Assembly: GCA_938003665.1 (NCBI GenBank)
Contig: CALKYI010000196.1
Coordinates: 1 to 7,669, forward strand
Length of the DNA: 7,669 bases
Direction: 5' to 3'
Source: an uncultured Flavobacteriales bacterium
GTDB taxonomy: Bacteria > Bacteroidota > Bacteroidia > Flavobacteriales_D > Sanyastnellaceae
A program made the translations under genes and the position numbers. Shown piece by piece: positions 1-6,233 of this stretch. Numbering within the stretch: the first letter of the stretch is position 1; each line of letters opens with the position of its first letter. The notes under the pieces were generated by a model. That model saw only the letters and a program-made list of their open reading frames with translations. It searched no databases and was not told the origin of the DNA.

Positions 1-1471
1 CGCAGACATCCACGACTTCCTTGACCTGAAGAAGAACCACGGTAAAGAAGAGCAGCGCGCACGGGATTTGTTCTATGCCCTGTGGATACCGGACTTGTTC
101 ATGAAGCGCGTGGAAGAGAACGGCGATTGGACCCTGATGTGCCCCAACGAATGCCCGGGGTTGGCCGACAACCACGGCGCTGCGTTCGAAAAGCTCTACA
201 CGAAATACGAAGCAGAAGGCAAGGGCCGCAAAACCATCAAGGCACAAGACCTGTGGTTTAAGATTCTCGAATCCAAAATCGAGACCGGCACGCCGTACAT
301 GCTGTACAAGGACGCTGCGAACGGCAAGTCCAATCAACAGAACCTGGGCACCATCCGTTCTTCCAACCTCTGCACGGAAATCATCGAGTACACGGCCCCA
401 GACGAAGTGGCGGTATGCAACCTCGCCTCTCTCGCTTTGCCGAAATACGTCAAAGACGGTGCGTTCGATCACGAGAAGCTGTTCCAAGTCACCTACCAGG
501 TTACGAAGAACCTCAACCGCATCATCGACCGCAACTACTACCCCATTCCTGAGGCTCGTAACTCCAACATGCGCCACCGCCCCATCGGACTGGGCGTGCA
601 AGGCTTGGCAGACGTGTTCATCTTGATGCGTCATCCTTTCGACTCTGACGAAGCCCGCGCATTGAACCGAGAAATCTTCGAAACCATCTACTACGCTGCG
701 TGCACCGCTTCGAAGGACTTGGCCAAAGAAGAAGGCGCTTACGAGACCTTCAAGGGTTCTCCCGCGTCGGAAGGCCGCTTGCAATTCGACTTGTGGGGCG
801 TCACGCCAACAGATCGTTGGGAATGGGACGTGCTCAAAGATGAGATCAAGGAGCACGGCATGCGCAACTCCTTGTTGTTGGCCCCGATGCCTACCGCATC
901 CACCGCGCAAATCCTCGGTAACAACGAGTGCTTCGAGCCCTACACCTCGAACATTTACACCCGTCGAACCCTTTCCGGTGAATTCATCATCGTCAACAAA
1001 CACCTGCTTCGCGATTTGACCAAGCTCGGCTTGTGGGACGACGACATGAAGAACCGCATCATCAGTGCCAACGGTTCTATCCAGAACATCAACGAGATTC
1101 CGGACAACTTGAAAGCGCTGTACCGAACCGCGTGGGAGATTTCACAGCGAGCGCTGATCGACATGTCCGCCGACCGCGGCGCCTACATCTGCCAATCGCA
1201 GTCTCTCAACGTCTTCATGGAGAACGTAAATACGGCCAAGCTCACTTCGATGCACTTCTACTCTTGGAAGAAGGGATTGAAGACTGGCATGTACTACCTC
1301 CGCACGAAGGCAGCGACCGATGCCATCAAGTTCACGGTGGACAAGAAGTACAAGACCGCACCTCAAACCGAAGCTCCACGGAAGTCCGTTGCCGAAATGA
1401 CCGACGAAGAACAGGCTGCAATGGCGTGTTCCATCGAAAACGGATCCGATTGCGAAATGTGCAGCGGTTGA
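1..1471 (+). CDS. nrdA: Ribonucleoside-diphosphate reductase, large (alpha) subunit, class Ia, 5'-truncated by window edge
   Basis: This is the catalytic subunit of class Ia ribonucleotide reductase, which reduces ribonucleoside diphosphates to deoxy forms in the cytoplasm together with the radical-bearing beta subunit. The reading frame is open from base 2, so the gene enters from outside; 489 residues are visible, roughly the last 60% of a usual 780-850 residue protein. The N-terminal ATP cone and the first active-site cysteine lie outside. Visible marks are SSNLCTE, with the thiyl-radical cysteine (371-373) and catalytic glutamate (377-379); the partner cysteine in VAVCNLAS (416-418); PTASTAQILGNNECFEPY; and the radical-relay tyrosine pair in GMYYLR (1292-1297). 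The C-terminal cysteines of DCEMCSG (1451, 1460) are the swinging-arm thiols reduced by thioredoxin or glutaredoxin. The CSIEN...CEMCSG ending resembles eukaryotic R1 more than E. coli NrdA. A first internal start at 68 is not real, since homology continues upstream (ADIHDFLDLKKNHGKEE). nrdB is not in the window. Confidence 0.97.
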   Translation, partial: ADIHDFLDLKKNHGKEEQRARDLFYALWIPDLFMKRVEENGDWTLMCPNECPGLADNHGAAFEKLYTKYEAEGKGRKTIKAQDLWFKILESKIETGTPYMLYKDAANGKSNQQNLGTIRSSNLCTEIIEYTAPDEVAVCNLASLALPKYVKDGAFDHEKLFQVTYQVTKNLNRIIDRNYYPIPEARNSNMRHRPIGLGVQGLADVFILMRHPFDSDEARALNREIFETIYYAACTASKDLAKEEGAYETFKGSPASEGRLQFDLWGVTPTDRWEWDVLKDEIKEHGMRNSLLLAPMPTASTAQILGNNECFEPYTSNIYTRRTLSGEFIIVNKHLLRDLTKLGLWDDDMKNRIISANGSIQNINEIPDNLKALYRTAWEISQRALIDMSADRGAYICQSQSLNVFMENVNTAKLTSMHFYSWKKGLKTGMYYLRTKAATDAIKFTVDKKYKTAPQTEAPRKSVAEMTDEEQAAMACSIENGSDCEMCSG

Positions 1472-1491
1472 TTCACGTGCATCCAATCAAC

Positions 1492-1523
1492 AAAAAAGGC
1501 GGTCCATAAGGGCCGCCTTTTTT
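1492..1523. terminator. Intrinsic terminator between convergent nrdA and ctaA, probably bidirectional
   Basis: An 8-bp stem (1498-1505 with 1510-1517) closes on an ATAA loop. It is preceded by six A (1492-1497) and followed by six T (1518-1523), so it can act on both strands. Read from the plus strand the stem holds one G-U wobble (1503/1512). On the minus strand the same position becomes an A-C mismatch, so termination should be stronger for nrdA than for ctaA. It begins 21 bases after the nrdA stop and sits 17 bases beyond the ctaA stop. Confidence 0.9.
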
Positions 1524-1539
1524 GTACTCATCGTTCGAG

Positions 1540-2604
1540 TCACGCACGCTGCGAACGGTAATGCAACAACACCCAGACGTTGGATAGTACGAGCCCCACC
1601 GCCAAGAGCAGGTGAACCGGTTGTGTCCATGCAGGCATGCCAAGATTGACAAAGAGGACACCGGTGAGAATTTGCGCACTGAGTAACGCCGCAGCCAAGC
1701 GCACGATGGTTCTCAGGCTACCCGCCGCATTGCGCAGCGGCATCATCCACATCAATTGCACGGCGAGGACGACCCACGAACCCGAACGGTGCACCTTCCA
1801 CCAATCCGGCAATGCAGCGATCCAATCGGCCCTGAGCACATCCGCGTGATTCAGCACATCCACTTGCTCGCGCACTTGAGTTCCGAGGACGAGTTGTGCT
1901 ACGGTCAGGACGAGGGCCACGGCGATCCATCCCTTGCCGCGAGGCAGTAAGTCGATGCGTCGGGTGCCTTTGTGTTCCCATACCGAATGGAGCAGCCCAG
2001 CCAAGCTGACCAAGATGGCCATGGCTCCCAACATGTGGATGGTGATGGAGAAGGGAATGAGATTGCCGTCCACCACCTTTTTGCCCAGCCAAGCGACTAA
2101 ACCCAGCCAAAACAAATGGACGACAGCCCAGGCGAATGGCTTCCAATGCCGCACTTTCACTCCACGCCAAAACGTCCACCCCAACAGCAACAGCGCTGGA
2201 ATGCCGGTCAAGGCACCGAGCAATCGATTGATGAACTCCACCCACGTGTGCAGAGGGTTGAATACCGCATAGTCGTGCTTATCGTACGCTACCCATTGGC
2301 CCGACTCGCGTTCGGCTTCAAAATCCGTTGAGTACAGGTCCAATTGTGCCACCCACAGGGTGTCCCGCTTAAGGAGCATACGGCCCCGGTCATAGGTTTC
2401 CCCTTCCTGCCACGTCACTTCCGATGCTTCTGTGGGGGGTATCATCAGCCCAAAACACTTCGGCCAATCCGGGCACCCCATGCCAGAGCCGGTCATGCGG
2501 ACAACGCTCCCGGCGAGCACCACCAGGAAGGTCATGGCCATGGCCACACGCGTCAGCCGCCGCAACGACTTGAGCCTACTGTGAAAGGGAAGCTTCTTTT
2601 GCAA
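1540..2604 (-). CDS. ctaA: Heme A synthase (COX15/CtaA family)
   Basis: This integral membrane enzyme oxidises the C8 methyl of heme O to a formyl group, giving the heme A used by aa3-type cytochrome oxidases. The 354 residues fit the family length. About eight membrane segments are visible (near 20-36, 120-145, 157-174, 185-207, 226-243, 273-290, 299-320, 326-347). Diagnostic motifs are VRMTGSGMGCPDWPKCFG near the first helix, with the cysteine pair C44/C50, and HTWVEFINRLLG (about 119-130). Candidate heme-ligand histidines are H119, H190, H272 and H331. The start is a TTG at 2604-2602. The frame is closed by a stop only two codons upstream and the next ATG lies inside helix 1, so TTG, or the TTG eleven codons later, is the best choice; no Shine-Dalgarno is seen. 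It overlaps the 3' end of the HMA lipoprotein gene by 29 bases, implying one transcript. The ctaB partner (heme O synthase) is not in the window. Confidence 0.95.
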   Translation of the reverse strand: MQKKLPFHSRLKSLRRLTRVAMAMTFLVVLAGSVVRMTGSGMGCPDWPKCFGLMIPPTEASEVTWQEGETYDRGRMLLKRDTLWVAQLDLYSTDFEAERESGQWVAYDKHDYAVFNPLHTWVEFINRLLGALTGIPALLLLGWTFWRGVKVRHWKPFAWAVVHLFWLGLVAWLGKKVVDGNLIPFSITIHMLGAMAILVSLAGLLHSVWEHKGTRRIDLLPRGKGWIAVALVLTVAQLVLGTQVREQVDVLNHADVLRADWIAALPDWWKVHRSGSWVVLAVQLMWMMPLRNAAGSLRTIVRLAAALLSAQILTGVLFVNLGMPAWTQPVHLLLAVGLVLSNVWVLLHYRSQRA

Positions 2605-2986
2605 AATGCGTCACTTGGACCGATGCCACGGCGTAAAGCTTACCGTCTGCAATGCCGTTGACCACTTCGGCCAAAGATTCCGGGGTTACCGCATCGGGAT
2701 CGAATTCCACCTCCGCAGCGTTCAGGTCACGCCCCGATTCAAAATCAATGGAAGCATTGGCTACACCAGGGATTTCCAGGAGCTCCTTTTTGATTTTACC
2801 GCCGCAGGCATGCGCGCACATCATGCCCGAAATCTCGAGTTTCGCGGTAGACGTCTCCGTCGTCCCGGCCTCGTACCCTTCGGAGACGGCATACGACTCC
2901 GACTCCGCACATCCGCCGAGCAGAATGCTTCCGTAGGCGAGCAACGCCACGCCGACAAAGCCTGTGATTTTGTTCCAAATCATCAT
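2576..2986 (-). CDS. Small HMA (heavy-metal-associated) domain lipoprotein, putative copper-binding
   Basis: A predicted 136-residue envelope protein. Starting at the ATG at 2986-2984 (a second ATG follows directly) gives a signal peptide with a hydrophobic stretch at 9-25 and lipobox LGGC, lipidated at C26. After an acidic linker (27-47) comes one HMA/MerP-like ferredoxin fold (about 48-124). Its metal loop is GMMCAHACGG with cysteines C57 and C61, a CX3C spacing with a histidine between instead of the classical CXXC. From memory, a CX3C loop is common in Bacteroidota HMA proteins. Copper is the likely metal; this is inferred from the fold and the adjoining ctaA. It may supply or hold copper for heme-copper oxidase assembly outside the inner membrane. 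An upstream in-frame ATG at 3058 would bury the signal peptide behind 24 extra residues and is unlikely. The 3' end overlaps ctaA by 29 bases. Confidence 0.85.
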   Translation of the reverse strand: MMIWNKITGFVGVALLAYGSILLGGCAESESYAVSEGYEAGTTETSTAKLEISGMMCAHACGGKIKKELLEIPGVANASIDFESGRDLNAAEVEFDPDAVTPESLAEVVNGIADGKLYAVASVQVTHFAKEASLSQ

Positions 2987-2990
2987 GCTG

Positions 2991-3025
2991 CGAATATACC
3001 GATGAACAAGAGGACCGCTTTCCAA
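2991..3025 (-). promoter_or_regulatory. Possible Bacteroidota-type promoter for the HMA lipoprotein-ctaA unit
   Basis: On the minus strand TATATTCG (2998-2991) matches five of the six fixed positions of the Bacteroidota -7 element TAnnTTTG. A TTG (3025-3023) lies 24 bases upstream, slightly longer than the usual 17-23. Transcription would start almost at the ATG at 2986, giving a very short or absent leader. It lies in the 83-base divergent region shared with the transporter gene. The match is weak. Confidence 0.3.
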
Positions 3026-3069
3026 CTTATGGTAATTCAGCCGCAAACTCGGCCGCAATCCACCTACCT

Positions 3070-4011
3070 ATGGCCACCAATGCCACCTCCCCTCCCCATC
3101 GCCTAGCCCCTGCCTTGGTGCTGCTGCTGCTCGGATTCGTGTGGGGAAGTAGCTTCATCTTGATGAAAATCGGCCTCTTTGCACGCGACGGCTCCGCCTT
3201 GTTGCCGCCGGTCGAATTGGCCGCCTTGCGCGTCACCATCGCCGGGGCCACCCTGCTGCCGGTTTCGCTGCGGCATGCGCGGCGTATCCCAGGCGAACGT
3301 TGGCGATGGATCGCAGGGGTCGGAATCATCGGCAGTTTCATTCCTGCTTTGCTATTTGCCATGGCCCAAGTCAATTTGCCCAGCGCCATGGCCGGCATGC
3401 TCAATGCGTTGAGCCCCTTGTGGACCTTGATCATTGGATTCGTCGCGTTTGGAACGTCCGTACAGCCTCGGCAAATCATCGGTATCCTCGTTGGCCTGCT
3501 GGGCACCGTCTGGCTGATTCTGGCTCAAGCTGGAGCCGTGTCGCCCGGCGCGGCATTGGGTGTAGACACCTTGACCCCTGCCCTAATGCTCGTAGTGGCT
3601 ACGGTGTGCTATGGCATCAGCGTCAACATCACGCGAGAGAAACTCAGCGGCATACCGGCCCCAGCCATTGCCGGTTGTTCGTTAGGCCTCGTTGCGCTGC
3701 CGGCCTTGGGCATTGTGCTGTTCAATGGAACCCCTGGGTTGATAGCTGGTCATCCGGACGGCATGCGCGCCCTGCTGGCCGTTGGTGCATTGGCCGCCAT
3801 TGGAACCGCTGGGGCCCTCGTGCTTTTCAACCAATTGATTGCCTGGACCAACGCCGTGGTGGCCGCATCGGTGACCTACATCATTCCCATCTTTGCCGCG
3901 CTGTGGGGATGGTGGGATGGTGAGGTGCTAACCTATCAACAATTGCTCGCGGGAGCCAGCATTTTGCTCGGCGTATGGATCACCAAAAAGCGCTCCGAAT
4001 CAGCGAATTGA
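3070..4011 (+). CDS. EamA/DMT-superfamily transporter (RhaT/YdcZ-like permease)
   Basis: A 313-residue inner-membrane protein of the drug/metabolite transporter superfamily. It has ten predicted helices in two repeated EamA halves (about 12-152 and 168-306). The first half opens with GFVWGSSFILMKIGL (22-36), the typical EamA WGSSF signature, followed by LPPVELAALRVTIAG. The second half contains the expected helix VVAASVTYIIPIFAALWGWW (263-282) and ends in a short Lys/Arg tail (TKKRSESAN), in line with both ends in the cytoplasm. Members export or import small metabolites such as amino acids, purines or sugars; nothing here identifies the substrate. The ATG at 3070 gives a short polar N-terminus before helix 1 and no better start exists. 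No Shine-Dalgarno or clear promoter is visible in the 83 bases between it and the divergent HMA gene. No hairpin terminator separates it from the rplU promoter downstream. Confidence 0.92.
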   Translation: MATNATSPPHRLAPALVLLLLGFVWGSSFILMKIGLFARDGSALLPPVELAALRVTIAGATLLPVSLRHARRIPGERWRWIAGVGIIGSFIPALLFAMAQVNLPSAMAGMLNALSPLWTLIIGFVAFGTSVQPRQIIGILVGLLGTVWLILAQAGAVSPGAALGVDTLTPALMLVVATVCYGISVNITREKLSGIPAPAIAGCSLGLVALPALGIVLFNGTPGLIAGHPDGMRALLAVGALAAIGTAGALVLFNQLIAWTNAVVAASVTYIIPIFAALWGWWDGEVLTYQQLLAGASILLGVWITKKRSESAN

Positions 4012-4029
4012 AACCCGCGCACGCAGGTG

Positions 4030-4060
4030 TTGAAAAGTTGAGAAGTTTCCTGTACCTTTG
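4030..4060 (+). promoter_or_regulatory. Bacteroidota sigma-70 type promoter for rplU-rpmA
   Basis: TTG (4030-4032) and TACCTTTG (4053-4060) are separated by 20 bases. This matches the Bacteroidota consensus TTG-N17-23-TAnnTTTG at every fixed position. Transcription should begin a few bases after 4060, giving an AT-rich leader of about 25-30 bases before the rplU ATG. No Shine-Dalgarno is seen, as is common for highly expressed genes in this phylum. Confidence 0.85.
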
Positions 4061-4092
4061 CAGCCCCTCTTTTGGGAATAAATACAAGAATC

Positions 4093-4575
4093 ATGTATGC
4101 AATCGTAGAGATCGCAGGGCACCAGTACAAGGTAGAGAAAGACCAACAGGTGTTCGTCAACCGATTGGACGCTGAGGAAGGCAAAAAGGTCAAGTTCGAC
4201 CGCGTCTTGCTCGTGGACAATGGGAAAGACGTTCAAGTTGGCGCCCCGGCGGTAAGCGGCGCGGAAGTGACCGCTCAGGTTGAACGCCACCTCAAAGGCG
4301 ACAAGGTATTGGTCTTCAAAAAGAAGCGCCGCAAAGGATACCAGAAGTTGAACGGCTTCCGTGCCTCATTGACCGAAGTGAAAATCACAGCGATCAAGGC
4401 AGGCGGAGCCAAAAAGGCAGCGCCAAAGGCCGCAGCGGCAGACAAGCCCGCAGCCGAGAAGAAGGCAGCAGCCAAGAAGCCCGCAGCTAAGAAGCCGGCG
4501 GCTAAAAAGCCAGCGGCGAAGAAACCAGCAGCAAAGAAAACCGCTGCCAAGAAAACTGATAAAACCGAGAAGTAA
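4093..4575 (+). CDS. rplU: 50S ribosomal protein L21 with long Lys/Ala-rich C-terminal tail
   Basis: L21 binds 23S rRNA in the large ribosomal subunit. Residues 1-102 form the normal L21 core: MYAIVEIAGHQYKVEKDQ at the start, VLLVDNGKDVQVGAP in the middle, and the rRNA-binding VFKKKRRKGYQKLNGFR (74-90) with its dense lysines and arginines. E. coli L21 is 103 residues. Here another 58 residues follow (103-160), made almost only of Ala, Lys and Pro, with six AAKKP/AAKKT units at 126-155. The tail is probably disordered and strongly positive, so extra contact with RNA or DNA is a reasonable guess. The ATG at 4093 is chosen because the family begins MYAIVE. An in-frame TTG at 4072 would add seven residues and leave only about 11 bases after the promoter. 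The stop overlaps the rpmA start by one base (TAATG), so the two are co-translated. Confidence 0.97.
   Translation: MYAIVEIAGHQYKVEKDQQVFVNRLDAEEGKKVKFDRVLLVDNGKDVQVGAPAVSGAEVTAQVERHLKGDKVLVFKKKRRKGYQKLNGFRASLTEVKITAIKAGGAKKAAPKAAAADKPAAEKKAAAKKPAAKKPAAKKPAAKKPAAKKTAAKKTDKTEK
4468..4557 (+). repeat. Six tandem 15-base units coding AAKKP/AAKKT in the L21 tail
   Basis: Six consecutive units encode AAKKP four times and then AAKKT twice. The peptide is almost perfectly repeated, but the codons differ between units (for example GCAGCC, GCAGCT, GCGGCT, GCGGCG for the two alanines). This suggests the repeat is old or kept at protein level rather than a recent slippage expansion. Confidence 0.9.
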
Positions 4576-4838
4576 TGGCACATAAAAAAGGTGTAGGTAG
4601 TTCCAAGAACGGACGGGAGTCAGAAAGTAAACGGCTCGGCGTCAAGATTTACGGTGGCCAAGGTTGCATCGCTGGAAACATCATCGTTCGCCAGCGCGGC
4701 ACCCAGCATCACCCCGGTGAAAACGTCGGCATGGGCAAGGACCACACGTTGTTCGCATTGACGGACGGCATCGTGGAGTTCCGCAAGAAGGCCAACAACC
4801 GCTCGTACGTATCGGTTGTTCCGCTCGGAGACGCCTAA
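4575..4838 (+). CDS. rpmA: 50S ribosomal protein L27
   Basis: L27 sits near the peptidyl-transferase centre of the large subunit, where its N-terminal tail helps place tRNA substrates. The 87 residues match the family length. Visible signatures are MAHKKGVGSSKNGRESESKR (1-20), GVKIYGGQGCIAGNIIVRQR (22-41), GTQHHPGENVGMGKDHTLFA (42-61) and a C-terminal beta strand (RSYVSVVPLGDA). The N-terminus begins directly MAHKKG, without the cleaved extension known from Firmicutes L27. The start ATG shares its A with the rplU stop, the common L21-L27 arrangement. A strong terminator lies about 50 bases downstream, making rplU-rpmA a closed two-gene unit. Confidence 0.98.
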   Translation: MAHKKGVGSSKNGRESESKRLGVKIYGGQGCIAGNIIVRQRGTQHHPGENVGMGKDHTLFALTDGIVEFRKKANNRSYVSVVPLGDA

Positions 4839-4890
4839 GAAAGAACCAACTGCAAGGGGTTAATCCACTCCTCGCATCTCAAAATTTGTG

Positions 4891-4930
4891 ACTCCCGGAC
4901 CCTTAGAGGGTTCGGGAGTTCTTTATTTTT
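4891..4930 (+). terminator. Intrinsic terminator after rpmA
   Basis: A 12-bp GC-rich stem pairs 4891-4902 (ACTCCCGGACCC) with 4908-4919 (GGGTTCGGGAGT), with one G-T wobble at 4898/4912 and a TTAGA loop. It is followed by the T-rich run TCTTTATTTTT. It ends only 28 bases before serS, so serS must have a promoter overlapping the hairpin tail or depend on read-through. Confidence 0.92.
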
Positions 4931-4958
4931 ACACCTCACCCAAATCCGCAGCACATCC

Positions 4959-6233
4959 ATGCTCACCATCCAATCGTTGCGCGAAGACAAAGACCGCATC
5001 CTCGCCGCACTCGACAAGCGTCATTTCGATGCAAGGGAAGCGATTCAGCAAGTCCTCGAATGGGACGCTGAGCGACGAAAAACCCAAGCCCAATTGGACG
5101 ACACCTTGGCCCAAAGCAATGCCTTGAGCCGGGAGATTGGCGGACTCATGCGGGAGGGCAAAAAGGAAGAGGCCGAAGCGGTCAAGGCGCAAACCTCCTC
5201 CCTCAAGGTGCAATCGAGCGAATTGAAGGAACAGATGCAGTCGCTGGAAACGCAAATCCACGACGCGCTGTGCCACATTCCCAACGCACCCCACGCGGAC
5301 GTCGCCGCAGGACGCAACGCTGAGGACAACGTCGAGACCTTCCGGTCGGGCGACGCCTCCACCTTGGAGCACCACAAAAAGCCCCATTGGGACATCGCGG
5401 AGCAATGCCAACTCATTGACTTTGAGCTCGGTGCTAAGGTCACCGGAGCCGGATTCCCCTTCTACCGCGGCAAGGGTGCCAAACTCCAACGCGGGCTCAT
5501 CCGGTTCTTCCTCGAGCAAGCGGACGCTGCAGGCTACGAAGAATTCATCCCGCCCCACATGATCAACCCGGACAGCGGGTTTGGTACCGGCCAACTTCCC
5601 GACAAGGAAGGCCAGATGTACCACATGCAGGACGACGAATTATACATGATCCCCACCGCTGAGGTGCCGTTGACCAACATCTACCGCGATGTGATGGTCA
5701 AAGAGGTCGATCTTCCCATCAAACTTTGCGGGTACACGCCGTGCTTCCGCCGGGAGGCAGGTTCGTACGGCAAGGATGTGCGCGGGTTGAACCGGTTGCA
5801 TCAATTTGACAAAGTCGAGATCGTCCAATTTGCTCATCCAGAGGCGTCCTACGCGACGTTGGACGGCATGGTGGAGCACGTGAAGGGATTCCTCGAGGCA
5901 TTGCAATTGCCCTACCGCATTCTGCGCTTGTGCGAAGGCGACATGGGCTTTACATCGGCCATGACCTATGATTTTGAGGTGTGGAGTGCGGCGCAAGAGC
6001 GTTGGTTGGAGGTGAGTTCTGTTTCCAACTTTGAAACGTACCAAGCCAACCGACTGAAGTGCCGATACAAAGGCAACGACGGTAAGAGCCATTTGGTCCA
6101 CACCCTCAACGGATCGGCGCTCGCCCTCCCGCGAATCGTGGCTGCGTTGCTCGAAAATCACCAAGACAAAACCGGAATTCGCATTCCCGAGGCACTCGTT
6201 CCTTACTGCGGATTCGAACGCATTGACTTTTGA
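4959..6233 (+). CDS. serS: Seryl-tRNA synthetase
   Basis: This cytoplasmic class II synthetase charges tRNA-Ser (and tRNA-Sec where present) with serine. The 424 residues fit the bacterial family. The N-terminal half-arm (about 1-110) is rich in Glu, Lys and Gln heptads (for example 40-105) and forms the long antiparallel coiled coil that grips the tRNA variable arm. The catalytic domain follows: motif 1 around GYEEFIPPHMIN (192-203); the serine-binding TAE loop in IPTAEVPLTNIYRD (231-244); motif 2 CFRREAGSYGKDVRGLNRLH (262-281); EVSSVSNFETYQANRL (351-366); and motif 3 LNGSALALPRIVAALLEN (383-400) with the ATP-binding R392. No key residue is missing. The ATG at 4959 gives the family-typical MLTIQSLRED start; no Shine-Dalgarno is seen. 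The stop overlaps the possible TTG start of the next gene (TTGA). Confidence 0.98.
   Translation: MLTIQSLREDKDRILAALDKRHFDAREAIQQVLEWDAERRKTQAQLDDTLAQSNALSREIGGLMREGKKEEAEAVKAQTSSLKVQSSELKEQMQSLETQIHDALCHIPNAPHADVAAGRNAEDNVETFRSGDASTLEHHKKPHWDIAEQCQLIDFELGAKVTGAGFPFYRGKGAKLQRGLIRFFLEQADAAGYEEFIPPHMINPDSGFGTGQLPDKEGQMYHMQDDELYMIPTAEVPLTNIYRDVMVKEVDLPIKLCGYTPCFRREAGSYGKDVRGLNRLHQFDKVEIVQFAHPEASYATLDGMVEHVKGFLEALQLPYRILRLCEGDMGFTSAMTYDFEVWSAAQERWLEVSSVSNFETYQANRLKCRYKGNDGKSHLVHTLNGSALALPRIVAALLENHQDKTGIRIPEALVPYCGFERIDF

Noticed and set aside
1033..1509. Plus-strand open frame in another frame inside and beyond nrdA
   Set aside because: The nrdA frame is strongly conserved here, and the alternative runs into the terminator hairpin.
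2987..3058. ATG at 3058 as the start of the HMA lipoprotein
   Set aside because: It would put 24 charged and polar residues before the signal peptide and overlap the likely promoter.
3027..3506. Minus-strand open frame (159 residues) opposite the transporter start
   Set aside because: It is low-complexity Arg/Pro/Ser sequence produced by the GC-rich transporter gene, and it overlaps the divergent intergenic region.
4072..4092. Upstream TTG as the rplU start
   Set aside because: It would leave about 11 bases after the promoter and add residues absent from L21 proteins, which start MYAIVE.
4929..5624. Long minus-strand open frame (231 residues) opposite serS
   Set aside because: It is a shadow of the well-supported serS gene, with no recognisable domain and no separate promoter or start signal.
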